Source: Duganella sacchari (GTDB lineage Bacteria; Pseudomonadota; Gammaproteobacteria; Burkholderiales; Burkholderiaceae_D). Taken from it: a DNA stretch of 64,000 bases. Below are positions 8,603 through 17,170 of this stretch, in pieces. Location of the stretch: contig NZ_FRCX01000007.1 in NCBI RefSeq assembly GCF_900143065.1, forward strand, positions 398,705-462,704, written 5' to 3'. Numbering within the stretch: the first letter of the stretch is position 1; every line of letters begins with the position of its first letter. The notes below the pieces were generated by a model, which was not told where the DNA came from, searched no databases, and was given only the letters and a program-made list of their open reading frames with translations. A program made the translations under genes and the position numbers.

Positions 8603-10693
8603 TTAGAAGCGATAACGGGCCGTTAGCTGCACTGAGCGTGGAGCGCCCGGCAGGTTGAGGTTCTTGCTGCTGCCATGACCGGAAACGGTATAGGCTTTGT
8701 CAGCCAGATTTTGCACGTTGAGCGTCAGGTCCACGCCACGATCGCGGTAATAAGCCATGGCGTCCGCTGTAATGTAGCTCGGCAGCACCACGGTGTTGCC
8801 CGGATTGGCAAAGCGGTCACCCACATAGTTCATACCCGCACCCACGCCAAAATGGCCGGCCAGCGCTTTGGTGAGCCACAGATTGGCGCTGTGCTCAGGC
8901 GTCAGCGTCGGGCGCTTGCCTTGTACCAGCTGGCCGTCATCCTTGGCGATGGATGAGATCATTTTTCCATCCAGGTAGGCGTAACCGGCCCAGGCCTGCC
9001 AGCCATCCCCCAGATTGCCACTGAACGTCAGTTCCACGCCGTTGGTGCGCTGGGTGCCCACCGGCAGCAGTTTGTTGCTGATGGGATCGGTGACTTTCAT
9101 ATTGTCGCGGGTCAGCTGGAAGACCGAAACGCCGGCCGAGGCACGGCCGCCAAACAGATCGTATTTGGCGCCAATCTCGTTGTTCTTGGTGGTTTCCGGT
9201 GCGATATCGACGTTATTTGCCGCGAGGGAGAAGCCTTCGCCCGACGGCTGGAAGGAGCGGCTGAACGACGCGTAGTAGGACTGCGTGGCGCTTGGCTGGT
9301 ACACCAGGCCGGCGCGCGGGCTCCAGTTGCGGTCGGTGCGCTCGAGGTTGGTCTGGCCGGCGATGCGCTGCTGGGTTTGCTGCTGGAACCGGTCGTAGCG
9401 GATACCCGCCAGGGCCTTCCATTCGGGCGTTAGCGCCATCTGGTCCTGCACATAGGCACTGCTAACCTTGAAAATGCCCAGATTATTGGTCGACGGCGCA
9501 CCCGCTGCGGCGAACGGCACCACGGGCGCCACTGGATTGAACAGGGACACGGTGGCTACATTGGCTTGCGAACGCACCAGCTGATACTTGTTCTGGGTGC
9601 CGAATTCCACGCCGTACAGCACCGTATGCTGCATGCCGCCCAGTTCGGCGTGCTGGGTCAGTTCGGTCTGGTTGCTATAGCCATCTTCCTCGCGGCTGAC
9701 ATTGCCGCGGGTCAGCGACACCGTTTTCGCCACTTCATTGACCGAACCGACCAGCGTGTTGTTACGGTTCAGCGAGTAATCGTAGTGGCGGAACGCGTTA
9801 CGCAGCGAGAGTTGCGCATCGAAGCGGTGATCCAGCGTGAAACCGTAAGTGTAGACGCGTGATTCGCTGAAGTCGAAGTCGCGCGCGTTGGCCGCGCCAT
9901 AGTAAGTGCTGGCCGGCACGTTGACGGGGCGACCCTGGTAGGACGGATTGCCGAAATCGGTCAGACGCTTGTCGTGCAGATATTCGGTTTGCAGCAGCAG
10001 CTGCGTATCCGGGCTGATCTTGAACAGCATGGACGGCGCCAGGGCCTGGCGTTTCAGGAATTGCTGGTCGCGATAGCTGTCCGCGTCCTCCACCGCACCG
10101 GTGACGCGCACCGCCACGCCTTGCGCGGACAGGTTACGTGCCAGGTCGAACTCGCCACGCTTCTGGCCCCAGCTGCCGGCCTGCACGCTGACTTCGCTAC
10201 GGTCTATGCCAGGTTTTTTGGTGATGCGGTTGATCATGCCGCCGGAAGAGCCACGGCCATACAGCACCGACGCCGGGCCTTTTACCACCTCCACCTGGTC
10301 GATATTCGACAGGTCACGGAAGTACAGCGCATCGTCGCGCATGCCATCGACGAACTGGTCGCTGATGGCGCTGAAGCCGCGGATCGTCACCTGGTCGCGC
10401 TGGCCGTCGCCCGTGGACAGGCCGACGCCGGGCACGTTTTTCATCACATCCTGCAGCGAACGTGCGCCCTGGTCATGCAGCAACTGGGCTGGCACCACGT
10501 TGACGGTCTGCGGAATGTCGCGCAGCGGCGCATCGATTTTAGACGCGCTGTTGGACGAGGAAATGCGGTAGCCGGCGTCGCTTTCGCCAGTAACCGTCAC
10601 CGTTTGCATGGTTTGCTCGGTTTGCGCGGCAACGTAAGGCGAGATGGTGAGGCTGGCCAGTATCAGCGCCAGCGGAGTTTTTTGAATAGCCAT
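8603..10693 (-). CDS. TonB-dependent siderophore receptor
   Basis: This outer-membrane receptor takes up ferric siderophores using TonB energy. A 23-residue signal peptide ends in VAAQ. The plug domain follows (about 45-155, with DGMRDDALYFRDLSNIDQVEVVKGPASVLYGRGSSGGMINRITK), and then the 22-strand barrel. The protein ends ARYRF with the terminal aromatic residue needed for barrel assembly. Its 696 residues fit the FhuA/FoxA-like siderophore receptor family; the ligand cannot be told from sequence. Translation starts at ATG 10693 with AAGGA eight bases upstream. A Fur box about 50 bases upstream indicates iron repression. Confidence 0.93.
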   Translation of the reverse strand: MAIQKTPLALILASLTISPYVAAQTEQTMQTVTVTGESDAGYRISSSNSASKIDAPLRDIPQTVNVVPAQLLHDQGARSLQDVMKNVPGVGLSTGDGQRDQVTIRGFSAISDQFVDGMRDDALYFRDLSNIDQVEVVKGPASVLYGRGSSGGMINRITKKPGIDRSEVSVQAGSWGQKRGEFDLARNLSAQGVAVRVTGAVEDADSYRDQQFLKRQALAPSMLFKISPDTQLLLQTEYLHDKRLTDFGNPSYQGRPVNVPASTYYGAANARDFDFSESRVYTYGFTLDHRFDAQLSLRNAFRHYDYSLNRNNTLVGSVNEVAKTVSLTRGNVSREEDGYSNQTELTQHAELGGMQHTVLYGVEFGTQNKYQLVRSQANVATVSLFNPVAPVVPFAAAGAPSTNNLGIFKVSSAYVQDQMALTPEWKALAGIRYDRFQQQTQQRIAGQTNLERTDRNWSPRAGLVYQPSATQSYYASFSRSFQPSGEGFSLAANNVDIAPETTKNNEIGAKYDLFGGRASAGVSVFQLTRDNMKVTDPISNKLLPVGTQRTNGVELTFSGNLGDGWQAWAGYAYLDGKMISSIAKDDGQLVQGKRPTLTPEHSANLWLTKALAGHFGVGAGMNYVGDRFANPGNTVVLPSYITADAMAYYRDRGVDLTLNVQNLADKAYTVSGHGSSKNLNLPGAPRSVQLTARYRF

Positions 10694-10741
10694 GGAGGAG
10701 GTCCTTGAAGTGAGTACATGGCTGGCTTCTGGCTGGCTAAA

Positions 10742-10756
10742 TGAGAATTGTTATCA
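10742..10756 (-). promoter_or_regulatory. Fur box of the siderophore receptor
   Basis: Read on the minus strand the site is TGATAACAATTCTCA. It matches the 7-1-7 Fur consensus TGATAAT-N-ATTATCA at 12 of the 14 defined positions. It lies about 50 bases upstream of the receptor start codon, where bound Fur-Fe(II) would block transcription. Confidence 0.8.
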
Positions 10757-10900
10757 GTTAAATTATGCTCCTAAGTTGATACCCACGCAAGTATCAAACG
10801 CGCCGTGCGGTGGATAACTCAACTGAGTAAAAAATATGCAGTAAAAAATTATCTCTTTAAAACAAAGGGTTGCGATGACGGTTTAGCCCTTTTTAACAGC

Positions 10901-10927
10901 CTTATCCACAGAATTTGTTAACAACCG
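10901..10927 (+). repeat. 27-bp repeat with DnaA-box core, copy 2
   Basis: This is an exact second copy of the repeat at 8573-8599, in the same orientation, again containing TTATCCACA and TTGTTAACAA. It lies upstream of both the siderophore receptor and the PEP-CTERM gene. Confidence 0.8.
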
Positions 10928-11059
10928 TCGTGTTTTGGGAAATCTTGTCACTTTGGTTAGGTAGCTCACATTTAATTGAATAGCATCAATTTATGCTTCG
11001 AGTCACCGGATAAGGATGTCCGGGAACTCAACTTATTAAACTGCTACGGAACCTAAAAA

Positions 11060-11647
11060 ATGAAAATCAAAAATGTACTGCTTGCAACGATGATCTGCGG
11101 CGCTACCCTGTTCGGCGCATCGGCCTATGCGGCAACCGTGGGGAAAACGGTGACGTTGAACTTGGCCAGCGACGATGAAGGCGGCTTCAATGCCCATTTC
11201 GGCAATAACTTCAGCAGCCTGTACACCAACGATACCTTTGTCGACAAATACAAATTTGTCTTGGCCGGCAATTACGATTCGGCGGCGTCGCTGACTTCCA
11301 GCTTCCTGAAATCGGGCACCATCAAGGACCTGCTGATTACCGACTTTAGCGTGGTCCAGTACGACCCGATGACCAATGCCGTGCTGCATACCTATACCGG
11401 CATTAACACCACCGCCAACACCGTCAATCCGACCGACAGCTGGGAGCTGTCCGCACAAGGCCTGTCGACTGGCAGCTACTACGTGCAGGTTGGCGGCAAA
11501 ATTATCGGCAACGGCGGCGGTTCTTATGGTTCCGACCTGACGGTATCGATCGCTGCAGTACCTGAGCCAGAAACCTATGCCATGATGGGCCTGGGTCTGG
11601 GCCTGCTGGGTGTGGTCGCACGCCGCAAGAAGGCGGCAAACGCCTAA
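11060..11647 (+). CDS. FxDxF-type PEP-CTERM surface protein
   Basis: This is a secreted, probably surface-attached protein of 195 residues. It has a signal peptide ending SAYA (about residue 25), a beta-rich body of about 135 residues, and the PEP-CTERM tail. The tail reads VPEPETYAMMGLGLGLLG followed by the basic cluster ARRKK. Such tails are cut by an exosortase (EpsH family), which is not encoded in this window. The FxDxF label comes from the N-terminal body and the C-terminal pattern and is less sure than the PEP-CTERM call. A strong terminator follows. Confidence 0.88.
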   Translation: MKIKNVLLATMICGATLFGASAYAATVGKTVTLNLASDDEGGFNAHFGNNFSSLYTNDTFVDKYKFVLAGNYDSAASLTSSFLKSGTIKDLLITDFSVVQYDPMTNAVLHTYTGINTTANTVNPTDSWELSAQGLSTGSYYVQVGGKIIGNGGGSYGSDLTVSIAAVPEPETYAMMGLGLGLLGVVARRKKAANA

Positions 11648-11667
11648 GTCGCAGCAGTACGAAAAAA

Positions 11668-11701
11668 ACGCGCCCGGTTCTACGCCCGGGCGCGTTTTTT
11701 T
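11668..11701 (+). terminator. Terminator after the PEP-CTERM gene
   Basis: A GC-rich 10-bp stem ACGCGCCCGG / CCGGGCGCGT with an eight-base loop is followed by seven Ts and preceded by seven As, so it can work in both directions. On the minus strand it would also end the LysR relic. Confidence 0.9.
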
Positions 11702-12400
11702 ATTGGGACGGAAGACTGTCGATGAGTGCGCGGCTGGCGGCGGACATGCGCCGATGTGGCGGGTAAATCAGCGTAAAAGGCCGGCTGCGCCCGCGCAGGC
11801 CGGGCAGCACTTCCAGCAGTTAGCCGCTGTTCAGGCGCTCTTGCGCGACGAAATGGTAAGTCTGGCAGATGCCCAGTCCTTGCTGCGCCAGTGAAACTAC
11901 GCCCAGCACGTCATCGCTCACCAGCATGCGTGCCGGCGCCAGCCAGTCAATGTCCTGACCATCCACGTGCAGCAGCCATGGCGCCTGACGGCCGCTGCTG
12001 GGCATGATGAAGGGCAGGCAGGCATGACGCCCCAGTTGCTCCAGATTTTGCGGTGTGCCGGCACGCTTCAGGTAGTCAGGGGAGGCGACCAGGCACACCG
12101 CCTCATCGCCCAGGCGTTTTGCGGCAAGGCCACTATCGGCCAGTTCGCCAAGGCGGATCGCCATGTCGTAGCCTTCAGCGACCAGATCCACATTACGGTT
12201 GCTGATACTGAGTTCGATGCTGACTTGCGGATGCCGCGCCATGAATGGCTGCAGCAGCGCCGGCAGGCGATAGTGGCCGTAGGTGGTGGGGACGCTGAGG
12301 CGCACCTTGCCTCTCAGTTCGCCATCCTGACCCTGGATCGCCCGTTCGGCGTCAGCGATAAGGCCGAACGCGTGGCGCATTTGCTCCAGATACAGATTGC
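11700..12400 (-). pseudogene. LysR-family regulator relic: DNA-binding domain lost, premature stop
   Basis: The readable protein starts at about YLEQMRHAFGLIADAERA, which in LysR regulators follows the helix-turn-helix, and then gives the effector domain (GKVRLSVPTTYGHYRLPALL, later AIRLGELADSGLAAKRLGDE). The first 65-70 residues with the helix-turn-helix are missing. The frame runs instead into the oppositely oriented DJ-1 gene. Near the C-terminus a TAA (11820-11822) interrupts the domain. After it the same frame resumes with LLEVLPGLRGRSRPFTLIYP and ends at 11700. Both lesions together make a functional regulator very unlikely. Confidence 0.82.
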
Positions 12401-12420
12401 CAACCCACAGGAGCAAACGC

Positions 12421-13266
12421 ATGAAGAACACCATCCGTAACACCACCGCCGGCGTGGTACCGGGCCTGGCGGCGCTGACAGCCCATGCCGCCAACGTGCT
12501 GGTTGTGCTGTCGGACGAAGCCCAGTTGCAGCTGCGCGAACAGCGCCGTTTTGACACGGGCTTCTACGCGAATGAACTGATGCAGCCGGTCAAGAGGATG
12601 CTGGATGCCGGCCATACTGTCACCTTCGCCACGCCGCTGGGCAAAGCGCCCACGGTGGACCGTCATTCCGTTGACAAGATGTATTTCGGTAACGATGAAG
12701 CCAGTTTGCAGCAGCATCTGGCGTTGCTCGACAAATTGCAGCTGACCTCGGTGGCCAATTCGCCCGTCATCAGCCTGGCCCGCGTGGAGCAGGGCGGTTA
12801 TGACCGTTACGATGCGGTCTACATCCCTGGCGGTCATGCGCCGATGCAGGATTTGCTGTACAGCGCGCCGCTTGGCCGCCTGCTGAAAGCCTTCCATCAA
12901 CAGGGCAAGACTACCGCGCTGGTGTGCCACGGGCCGATTGCCTTGCTGTCGGCACTGGACCAGCCGCAGCAGTTCACCAGGCCGCTGGAGGCTGGCGCCA
13001 AACCGGGCAAGACGCCCAGCTGGATTTACGCCGGCTACGACATGACGGTCATCAGCAATGACGAGGAAGAGGCGGCCAAACGGATGCTCAATGGCGGCGT
13101 CATGAAATTCACGCCGCAGACGGCGCTGCAAGCTGTGGGCGGGCGCTACAGCAGCGGCGCCAACTGGCAACCCAAGGTGGTGGTGGACCGCGAACTGATC
13201 ACCGGCCAGAATCCGGCCTCCGCCAACGCGGTGGCGGACGCACTGCTGGTGCGTCTGAAACGTTAA
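12421..13266 (+). CDS. DJ-1/PfpI-family (type 1 glutamine amidotransferase-like) protein
   Basis: This family includes glyoxalase III/chaperone-type hydrolases of the Hsp31 group. The nucleophile elbow ALVCHGPIALL places the catalytic cysteine at about residue 169 with its histidine next to it. The YIPGGHAPMQDL segment supplies the upstream glycine loop. AGGAG at 12409-12413 and ATG 12421 set the start, giving 281 residues. The first 23 residues are hydrophobic and end AHA, so export is possible. The neighbouring divergent LysR gene, probably its former regulator, is broken at the shared boundary. This gene may therefore have lost its normal control region. Confidence 0.87.
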   Translation: MKNTIRNTTAGVVPGLAALTAHAANVLVVLSDEAQLQLREQRRFDTGFYANELMQPVKRMLDAGHTVTFATPLGKAPTVDRHSVDKMYFGNDEASLQQHLALLDKLQLTSVANSPVISLARVEQGGYDRYDAVYIPGGHAPMQDLLYSAPLGRLLKAFHQQGKTTALVCHGPIALLSALDQPQQFTRPLEAGAKPGKTPSWIYAGYDMTVISNDEEEAAKRMLNGGVMKFTPQTALQAVGGRYSSGANWQPKVVVDRELITGQNPASANAVADALLVRLKR

Positions 13267-13274
13267 GGCTTAGC

Positions 13275-13724
13275 TTACTGGAACAGCGGCGAGAACATCT
13301 TCCGCTGGAAGGGATTGATCTCTTTGCGCAGCAAGCGCGGGATCAGGGGATCGGCGACGAAGGCCTGCGACTTGTAGAAGTTGTCGGTACCGTGGCCGGC
13401 CTCCAGCAGCAGGCGTTTGATGCCCAGCTCAAGACAATATTGTTCGACGCGCTTCATGACCCAATGGCCGATCCCCTGGCCACGGTAAGCGCTCAAAATC
13501 ATCAATTCCGAGACAAAGCAGAATTCCGGCGCCGCCAGCTCCAGGCGGGCGATGCCGATTTGCCGGTTCTTCAGTTCCACGGAAATCCACTGAATTCTGC
13601 CGCGCGCATCTGCTGCGTTGGCCGGAGGCGCGATGCCGGCCATGTTGGCATCCTGGCGAAATGCCTGCAACACCTTGGCTGTCGGTGCCGCTTTCATCAG
13701 CCGGAATTGCAGGTCGAGATCCAT
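13275..13724 (-). CDS. GNAT-family N-acetyltransferase
   Basis: The 149-residue protein has the GNAT fold. The central strand is followed by the acetyl-CoA loop YRGQGIGHWVMKRVEQYC, matching the R/Q-x-x-G-x-G/A motif, and then a C-terminal ELGIKRLLLEAG strand. The substrate is unknown. It is convergent with the DJ-1 gene (8 bases apart) and divergent from the flavin reductase. Confidence 0.85.
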   Translation of the reverse strand: MDLDLQFRLMKAAPTAKVLQAFRQDANMAGIAPPANAADARGRIQWISVELKNRQIGIARLELAAPEFCFVSELMILSAYRGQGIGHWVMKRVEQYCLELGIKRLLLEAGHGTDNFYKSQAFVADPLIPRLLRKEINPFQRKMFSPLFQ

Positions 13725-13833
13725 ATTTACGTGTTTTGTGTAAGTGATACACGTAGCTTAAGCGCCACACTCTTGGGTTTCAAGACCGCGTTTGTATAAA
13801 TTGTTTCCATTTGCTTGTATGCGACAATGCGCC

Positions 13834-14457
13834 ATGGACAAGCAATACTTCTACGAACCCTCGCGAGGCCACGGCCTGCCGCACGATCCGTTCAACGCCA
13901 TCGTCGGGCCACGGCCGATCGGCTGGATTTCCACCCATTCTGCCAGCGGTATCCTGAACCTGGCGCCCTATAGCTTTTTTAACGCGTTCAACTACACGCC
14001 GCCGCTGATAGGCTTTGCCAGCCTGGGCCGCAAGGACACGCTGGTCAATATCGAGCAAACCGGGGAATTTGTGTGGAATCTGGCCACCCGCCCGCTGGCG
14101 GAGGCGATGAACGCCAGCTGTGCGGCCGCGCCGCCGGAGGTCGATGAGTTCCAGCTGGCCGGCTTGACGCCCGCGCCGTCGCGAGTGGTCGGCGTGCCGC
14201 GCGTGGCGCAAAGTCCGGTGTCGTTTGAATGCAAGTGCAGCCAGATCATCCGGCTGCGAGGCGCCAGCGGTGCCGAAACCAATAGCTGGCTGATCCTGGG
14301 AGAAGTGGTGGGGGTGCACATCGCGCAGGCATTGCTGCGCGATGGCATTTACGATACGGCCGGATCGCAGACCATTCTGCGTGGCGGCGGCCCGGCCGAT
14401 TATTTTGAAATCACACCGGATAATCTGTTCCGCATGACGCGGCCCAGTTATCCCTGA
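13834..14457 (+). CDS. Flavin reductase family protein (DIM6/NTAB type)
   Basis: This 207-residue protein belongs to the FMN-binding split-barrel flavin reductases, which supply reduced flavin to monooxygenases or act as small oxidoreductases. Signatures are FNAIVGPRPIGWISTHSASG and LAPYSFFNAFNYTPPLIGF near the N-terminus, both part of the FMN site. ATG 13834 is chosen because MDKQYFYEPS matches the usual N-terminus. In-frame ATGs at 13792 and 13819 would add 14 or 5 residues without domain support. No monooxygenase lies next to it. Confidence 0.85.
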   Translation: MDKQYFYEPSRGHGLPHDPFNAIVGPRPIGWISTHSASGILNLAPYSFFNAFNYTPPLIGFASLGRKDTLVNIEQTGEFVWNLATRPLAEAMNASCAAAPPEVDEFQLAGLTPAPSRVVGVPRVAQSPVSFECKCSQIIRLRGASGAETNSWLILGEVVGVHIAQALLRDGIYDTAGSQTILRGGGPADYFEITPDNLFRMTRPSYP

Positions 14458-14463
14458 ACGCGA

Positions 14464-15540
14464 TCAATAGGTGTAGAACATGCGCTGAATCTGCTTGCTG
14501 TCGCTGCTCTTGGTCAGGGCCAGCATCAGCAGGATGCGCGCTTTCTGCGGGTTGAGCGTATCCGACGCAACGAAGTCCAGCTCGTCGTCATTGGCTTCGC
14601 CATTGCGCGCCACGATACCCTGGCCGACGCGGCTGGAGCGCACGATAAGCACGCCTTGCTTGCGTGCGGCGACCAGGCCGGTCTTGACCGAATTGGCCAG
14701 GCTGCCATCACCGACGCCCGCGTGGATAATCCCCTTGGCGCCGGACGCGACCAGCGCGTTTAATGCAACTGGGTTAACATTGGCGTAGCCGTAGACGATG
14801 TCAACTTGCGGCAGGGTGTCGAGCTGGCTGATATCGAACTCGGTATCGGCGGTATTTTTACGCGACGACACGTGGTAGAAGTAAGGCTTGTTGCCCTGGA
14901 TGTAGCCCAGCATGCCCAGTTCCGGCGTCTTGAAGCTGTCCGGCGTTGAAGTGTTGGTCTTGGTGACATCGCGCGCAGCGTGGATCTGGTCGTTCATGGC
15001 CACCAGCACGCCTTTGCCGATGGCTTCCTGGCTGGCGGCCAGCAGCACGGCGTTGTACAGGTTGATCGGGCCGTCAGCCGACAGCGCGGTGCCCGGACGC
15101 ATGGCGCCTACCAGCACCACCGGCTTTTTGCTCTTGACGGTGAGGTCCAGGAAGTAGGCAGTTTCTTCCAGCGTGTCGGTGCCGTGGGTGATGACGATGC
15201 CGTCCACGTCCGGTTGCGCCAGCAGGGCATTGACGCGCTTGGCCAGTTTGAGCCAATGCTCATTGCTCATGTTTTCGCTGGCGATCTGGAACACTTGCTC
15301 GCCTTTGACATCGGCGACCTTGGCCAGCTCCGGCACGGCGGCGATCAGGCGCTCCACGCCAACGGTGGCGGCGGTGTAGCCAACCGTCGTGGTGCTGGTG
15401 GCGCCGCTGCCGGCGATGGTACCGCCCGTGGCCAGGATGGTGACGTGGGCCAGTTTGTCGGCTGCCCCGGCATAGGAACTGAGCAACATTGCACAGGCCA
15501 GCAGGGTTTTGCAGTAGCGGGCGGAAATAAAGTTGGACAT
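14464..15540 (-). CDS. ansB: Secreted type II L-asparaginase
   Basis: The enzyme hydrolyses asparagine to aspartate and ammonia, probably in the periplasm. The signal peptide (about 1-26, ending AGA) is followed by the first catalytic threonine motif VTILATGGTIAGSG. The second motif, ITHGTDTLEETAYF, supplies the T-D pair, and the MRPGTALSADGP segment is also conserved. The 358 residues including the signal peptide are typical of periplasmic asparaginases. The gene is alone on its strand, convergent with the flavin reductase gene. Confidence 0.93.
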   Translation of the reverse strand: MSNFISARYCKTLLACAMLLSSYAGAADKLAHVTILATGGTIAGSGATSTTTVGYTAATVGVERLIAAVPELAKVADVKGEQVFQIASENMSNEHWLKLAKRVNALLAQPDVDGIVITHGTDTLEETAYFLDLTVKSKKPVVLVGAMRPGTALSADGPINLYNAVLLAASQEAIGKGVLVAMNDQIHAARDVTKTNTSTPDSFKTPELGMLGYIQGNKPYFYHVSSRKNTADTEFDISQLDTLPQVDIVYGYANVNPVALNALVASGAKGIIHAGVGDGSLANSVKTGLVAARKQGVLIVRSSRVGQGIVARNGEANDDELDFVASDTLNPQKARILLMLALTKSSDSKQIQRMFYTY

Positions 15541-15654
15541 GAAGTCTCCTGATCAGGCAGTAAAGCTTGGGATATTAACAAATCACCTGCTTGTCAACAA
15601 TGCAGGGTGTTGCCGCGTTAAGTCAGGATGGCTGGAACATAAGAAGAGAGAACT

Positions 15655-16002
15655 ATGAGATTGGCAACCACGATAGCGGCACTGGCAGGTTTGACAGCCT
15701 TGGCTGCGCTTGGCGCCTGCGGCAAGACCGCGGAGCAGAAGCAGCAGGAAGAAATGGCGACGCTGACCAGCCTGGGTGAAAAATATGTGAGAGAAAAAGT
15801 CCTCGAACCCAATCAGGCCCGGTTCCGCAACCAGTTCATCGGCAAAGGCGGTGCGCCTTGCGGCGAGGTGAATGCCAAGGACGCGTTTGGCGGCTACATC
15901 GGCTTCCAGCGCTATATTTCGGTCGCGCGCGACCTGACCTTGCTGGCGCAGGATGTCTCGCCGGCGGAATTTGAGGCGCAGTGGCAGCAACTGTGCCGCT
16001 GA
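15655..16002 (+). CDS. Small putative lipoprotein of unknown function
   Basis: The 115-residue protein has a signal peptide ending in the lipobox LGAC (Cys about residue 22), so it is probably a membrane-anchored lipoprotein. The mature part contains an acidic-lysine helix (EQKQQEEM) and two further cysteines, in GGAPCGEVNAKD and at LCR, which could form a disulfide. I do not recognise a named family. A bidirectional terminator follows. Confidence 0.75.
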   Translation: MRLATTIAALAGLTALAALGACGKTAEQKQQEEMATLTSLGEKYVREKVLEPNQARFRNQFIGKGGAPCGEVNAKDAFGGYIGFQRYISVARDLTLLAQDVSPAEFEAQWQQLCR

Positions 16003-16003
16003 T

Positions 16004-16032
16004 AAAAAAACGGAGCCCGCAGGCTCCGCTTT
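16004..16032. terminator. Bidirectional terminator between convergent genes
   Basis: The stem CGGAGCC / GGCTCCG with a four-base loop is flanked by seven As on the left and CTTTT on the right. It serves the lipoprotein gene on the plus strand and, with the longer T-run, the PEP-CTERM gene on the minus strand. Confidence 0.88.
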
Positions 16033-16048
16033 TGTTTGAAGGACTGAA

Positions 16049-16990
16049 TTAGCGGCCGGACTGGCGACGGCGCGCCAGCGCCAGGCCCGCCAGACCCACT
16101 GCCATCATGGCCCAGGTGGTCGGCTCCGGTACCGGTGCGGCTGGCAGGGTGCCGGCGAACACGCGGTCATGCAGTTCGCCATCGCCCACAAAGTTGGCGG
16201 CGTACAGGAAACCATTCATGGCCGAGGTGTTGGTGACCGTCGAGGTGCCAGCCAGCACGGTGCCATACCAGCCACGGAAGTTCACTTGGGTGGTATCGAC
16301 AAAGTTCCAGATGATATGGGTCCCCAGATGGGAATTGTCGTTGAAGTTGCCGTTGATGCTGAATTCCTTCTGGCCTTGCGCGCCCACCGTGCCGCTGTAG
16401 CGCACGTTGATGACGACGGTGCTGGCGGTGCCGCTGAAATTGATGTTGGCGGCCGAGCCCAGCTGGCTGGTGGTCAGGTTGAACACCGAGGTGCTGCTGG
16501 CGTTGCCCGTCAGGTTGAAGGTGAAGTTGTTGGGATCCGCCGCGTTCAGCGTGCCATTGGTATTGGACAGACCGGCCAGTTGCGACTCCAGCGCATTCAG
16601 CGGCGTGGTGAAGTCGGCCATGCTGAAGGTCGGCACGCCATGCTTGATGCTGCCGCCGCTGCCGTTCAGATTGAACGAACCGGCATTGCTGGTGACATAG
16701 TTGACGCTGCCGCCATTGTTGATGTTGCCGCCGCCATTGGCGCCAATGTTAATCGCGTTCACTGCCGAAAAGGCCGATGGCGTGTTGCTTGGGTTGTTGT
16801 AGAACGTCGCACCCTTCACCAGATTATTGGCGACCAGGCGGCCTTCCACGTCGTGGGCGGTGGAGAAGTCGCCCGACACTACGCTATTGAACTGCGTCAG
16901 GATCTGGCTGGCCATCAGCGTGGCGGCAGGGGCGGAGGCGGCGGCAAACGTTGCCACGGCGCCCACAGCAAAGGTTTTCAGTATACGCAT
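16049..16990 (-). CDS. Choice-of-anchor A family PEP-CTERM protein
   Basis: The 313-residue secreted protein has a signal peptide (about 1-22) and a long beta-helical, asparagine- and glycine-rich body. The body includes NAINIGANGGGNINNGG and the late HIIWNFVDTTQVNFRGWYGTVLA, typical of the choice-of-anchor A domain. The tail VPEPTTWAMMAVGLAGLALARRR is a PEP-CTERM sorting signal. It is probably exported to the surface or extracellular matrix. The anchoring exosortase is not in this window. Confidence 0.9.
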   Translation of the reverse strand: MRILKTFAVGAVATFAAASAPAATLMASQILTQFNSVVSGDFSTAHDVEGRLVANNLVKGATFYNNPSNTPSAFSAVNAINIGANGGGNINNGGSVNYVTSNAGSFNLNGSGGSIKHGVPTFSMADFTTPLNALESQLAGLSNTNGTLNAADPNNFTFNLTGNASSTSVFNLTTSQLGSAANINFSGTASTVVINVRYSGTVGAQGQKEFSINGNFNDNSHLGTHIIWNFVDTTQVNFRGWYGTVLAGTSTVTNTSAMNGFLYAANFVGDGELHDRVFAGTLPAAPVPEPTTWAMMAVGLAGLALARRRQSGR

Positions 16991-17170
16991 GGTTTGAAAG
17001 TGTCTGTGAGTAAGAAAGGTGACCGGAAGTCATTCTAACCCAAAAAGAAACGAAAATTGTCACTTTGAAATGTAAAGTGTGTTTATTGCATCACTTTATT
17101 GCTGCGATGCAACGATCACGCAGGCGCATAAACCGCGCTATGATGGATCCGATAACCACGAGGACATGGC

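Larger units (their letters stand above)
10694..11059. other. 366-base intergenic region between divergent genes
   Basis: No gene is seen here. It holds the Fur box for the receptor (10742-10756), the second copy of the DnaA-box repeat (10901-10927) and a small dyad CCGGA / TCCGG (11006-11023) in the leader of the PEP-CTERM gene. The rest is AT-rich and probably contains promoters for both flanking genes, which I cannot place with confidence. Confidence 0.6.

Noticed and set aside
8573..10927. Replication origin suggested by DnaA boxes
   Set aside because: Only two perfect boxes 2.3 kb apart, no AT-rich unwinding region beside a box cluster and no dnaA, dnaN or gidA gene nearby.
11006..11023. 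Small dyad CCGGA / TCCGG as a riboswitch in the PEP-CTERM leader
   Set aside because: A five-base stem alone is not evidence; no c-di-GMP riboswitch (GEMM) signature sequence was seen.
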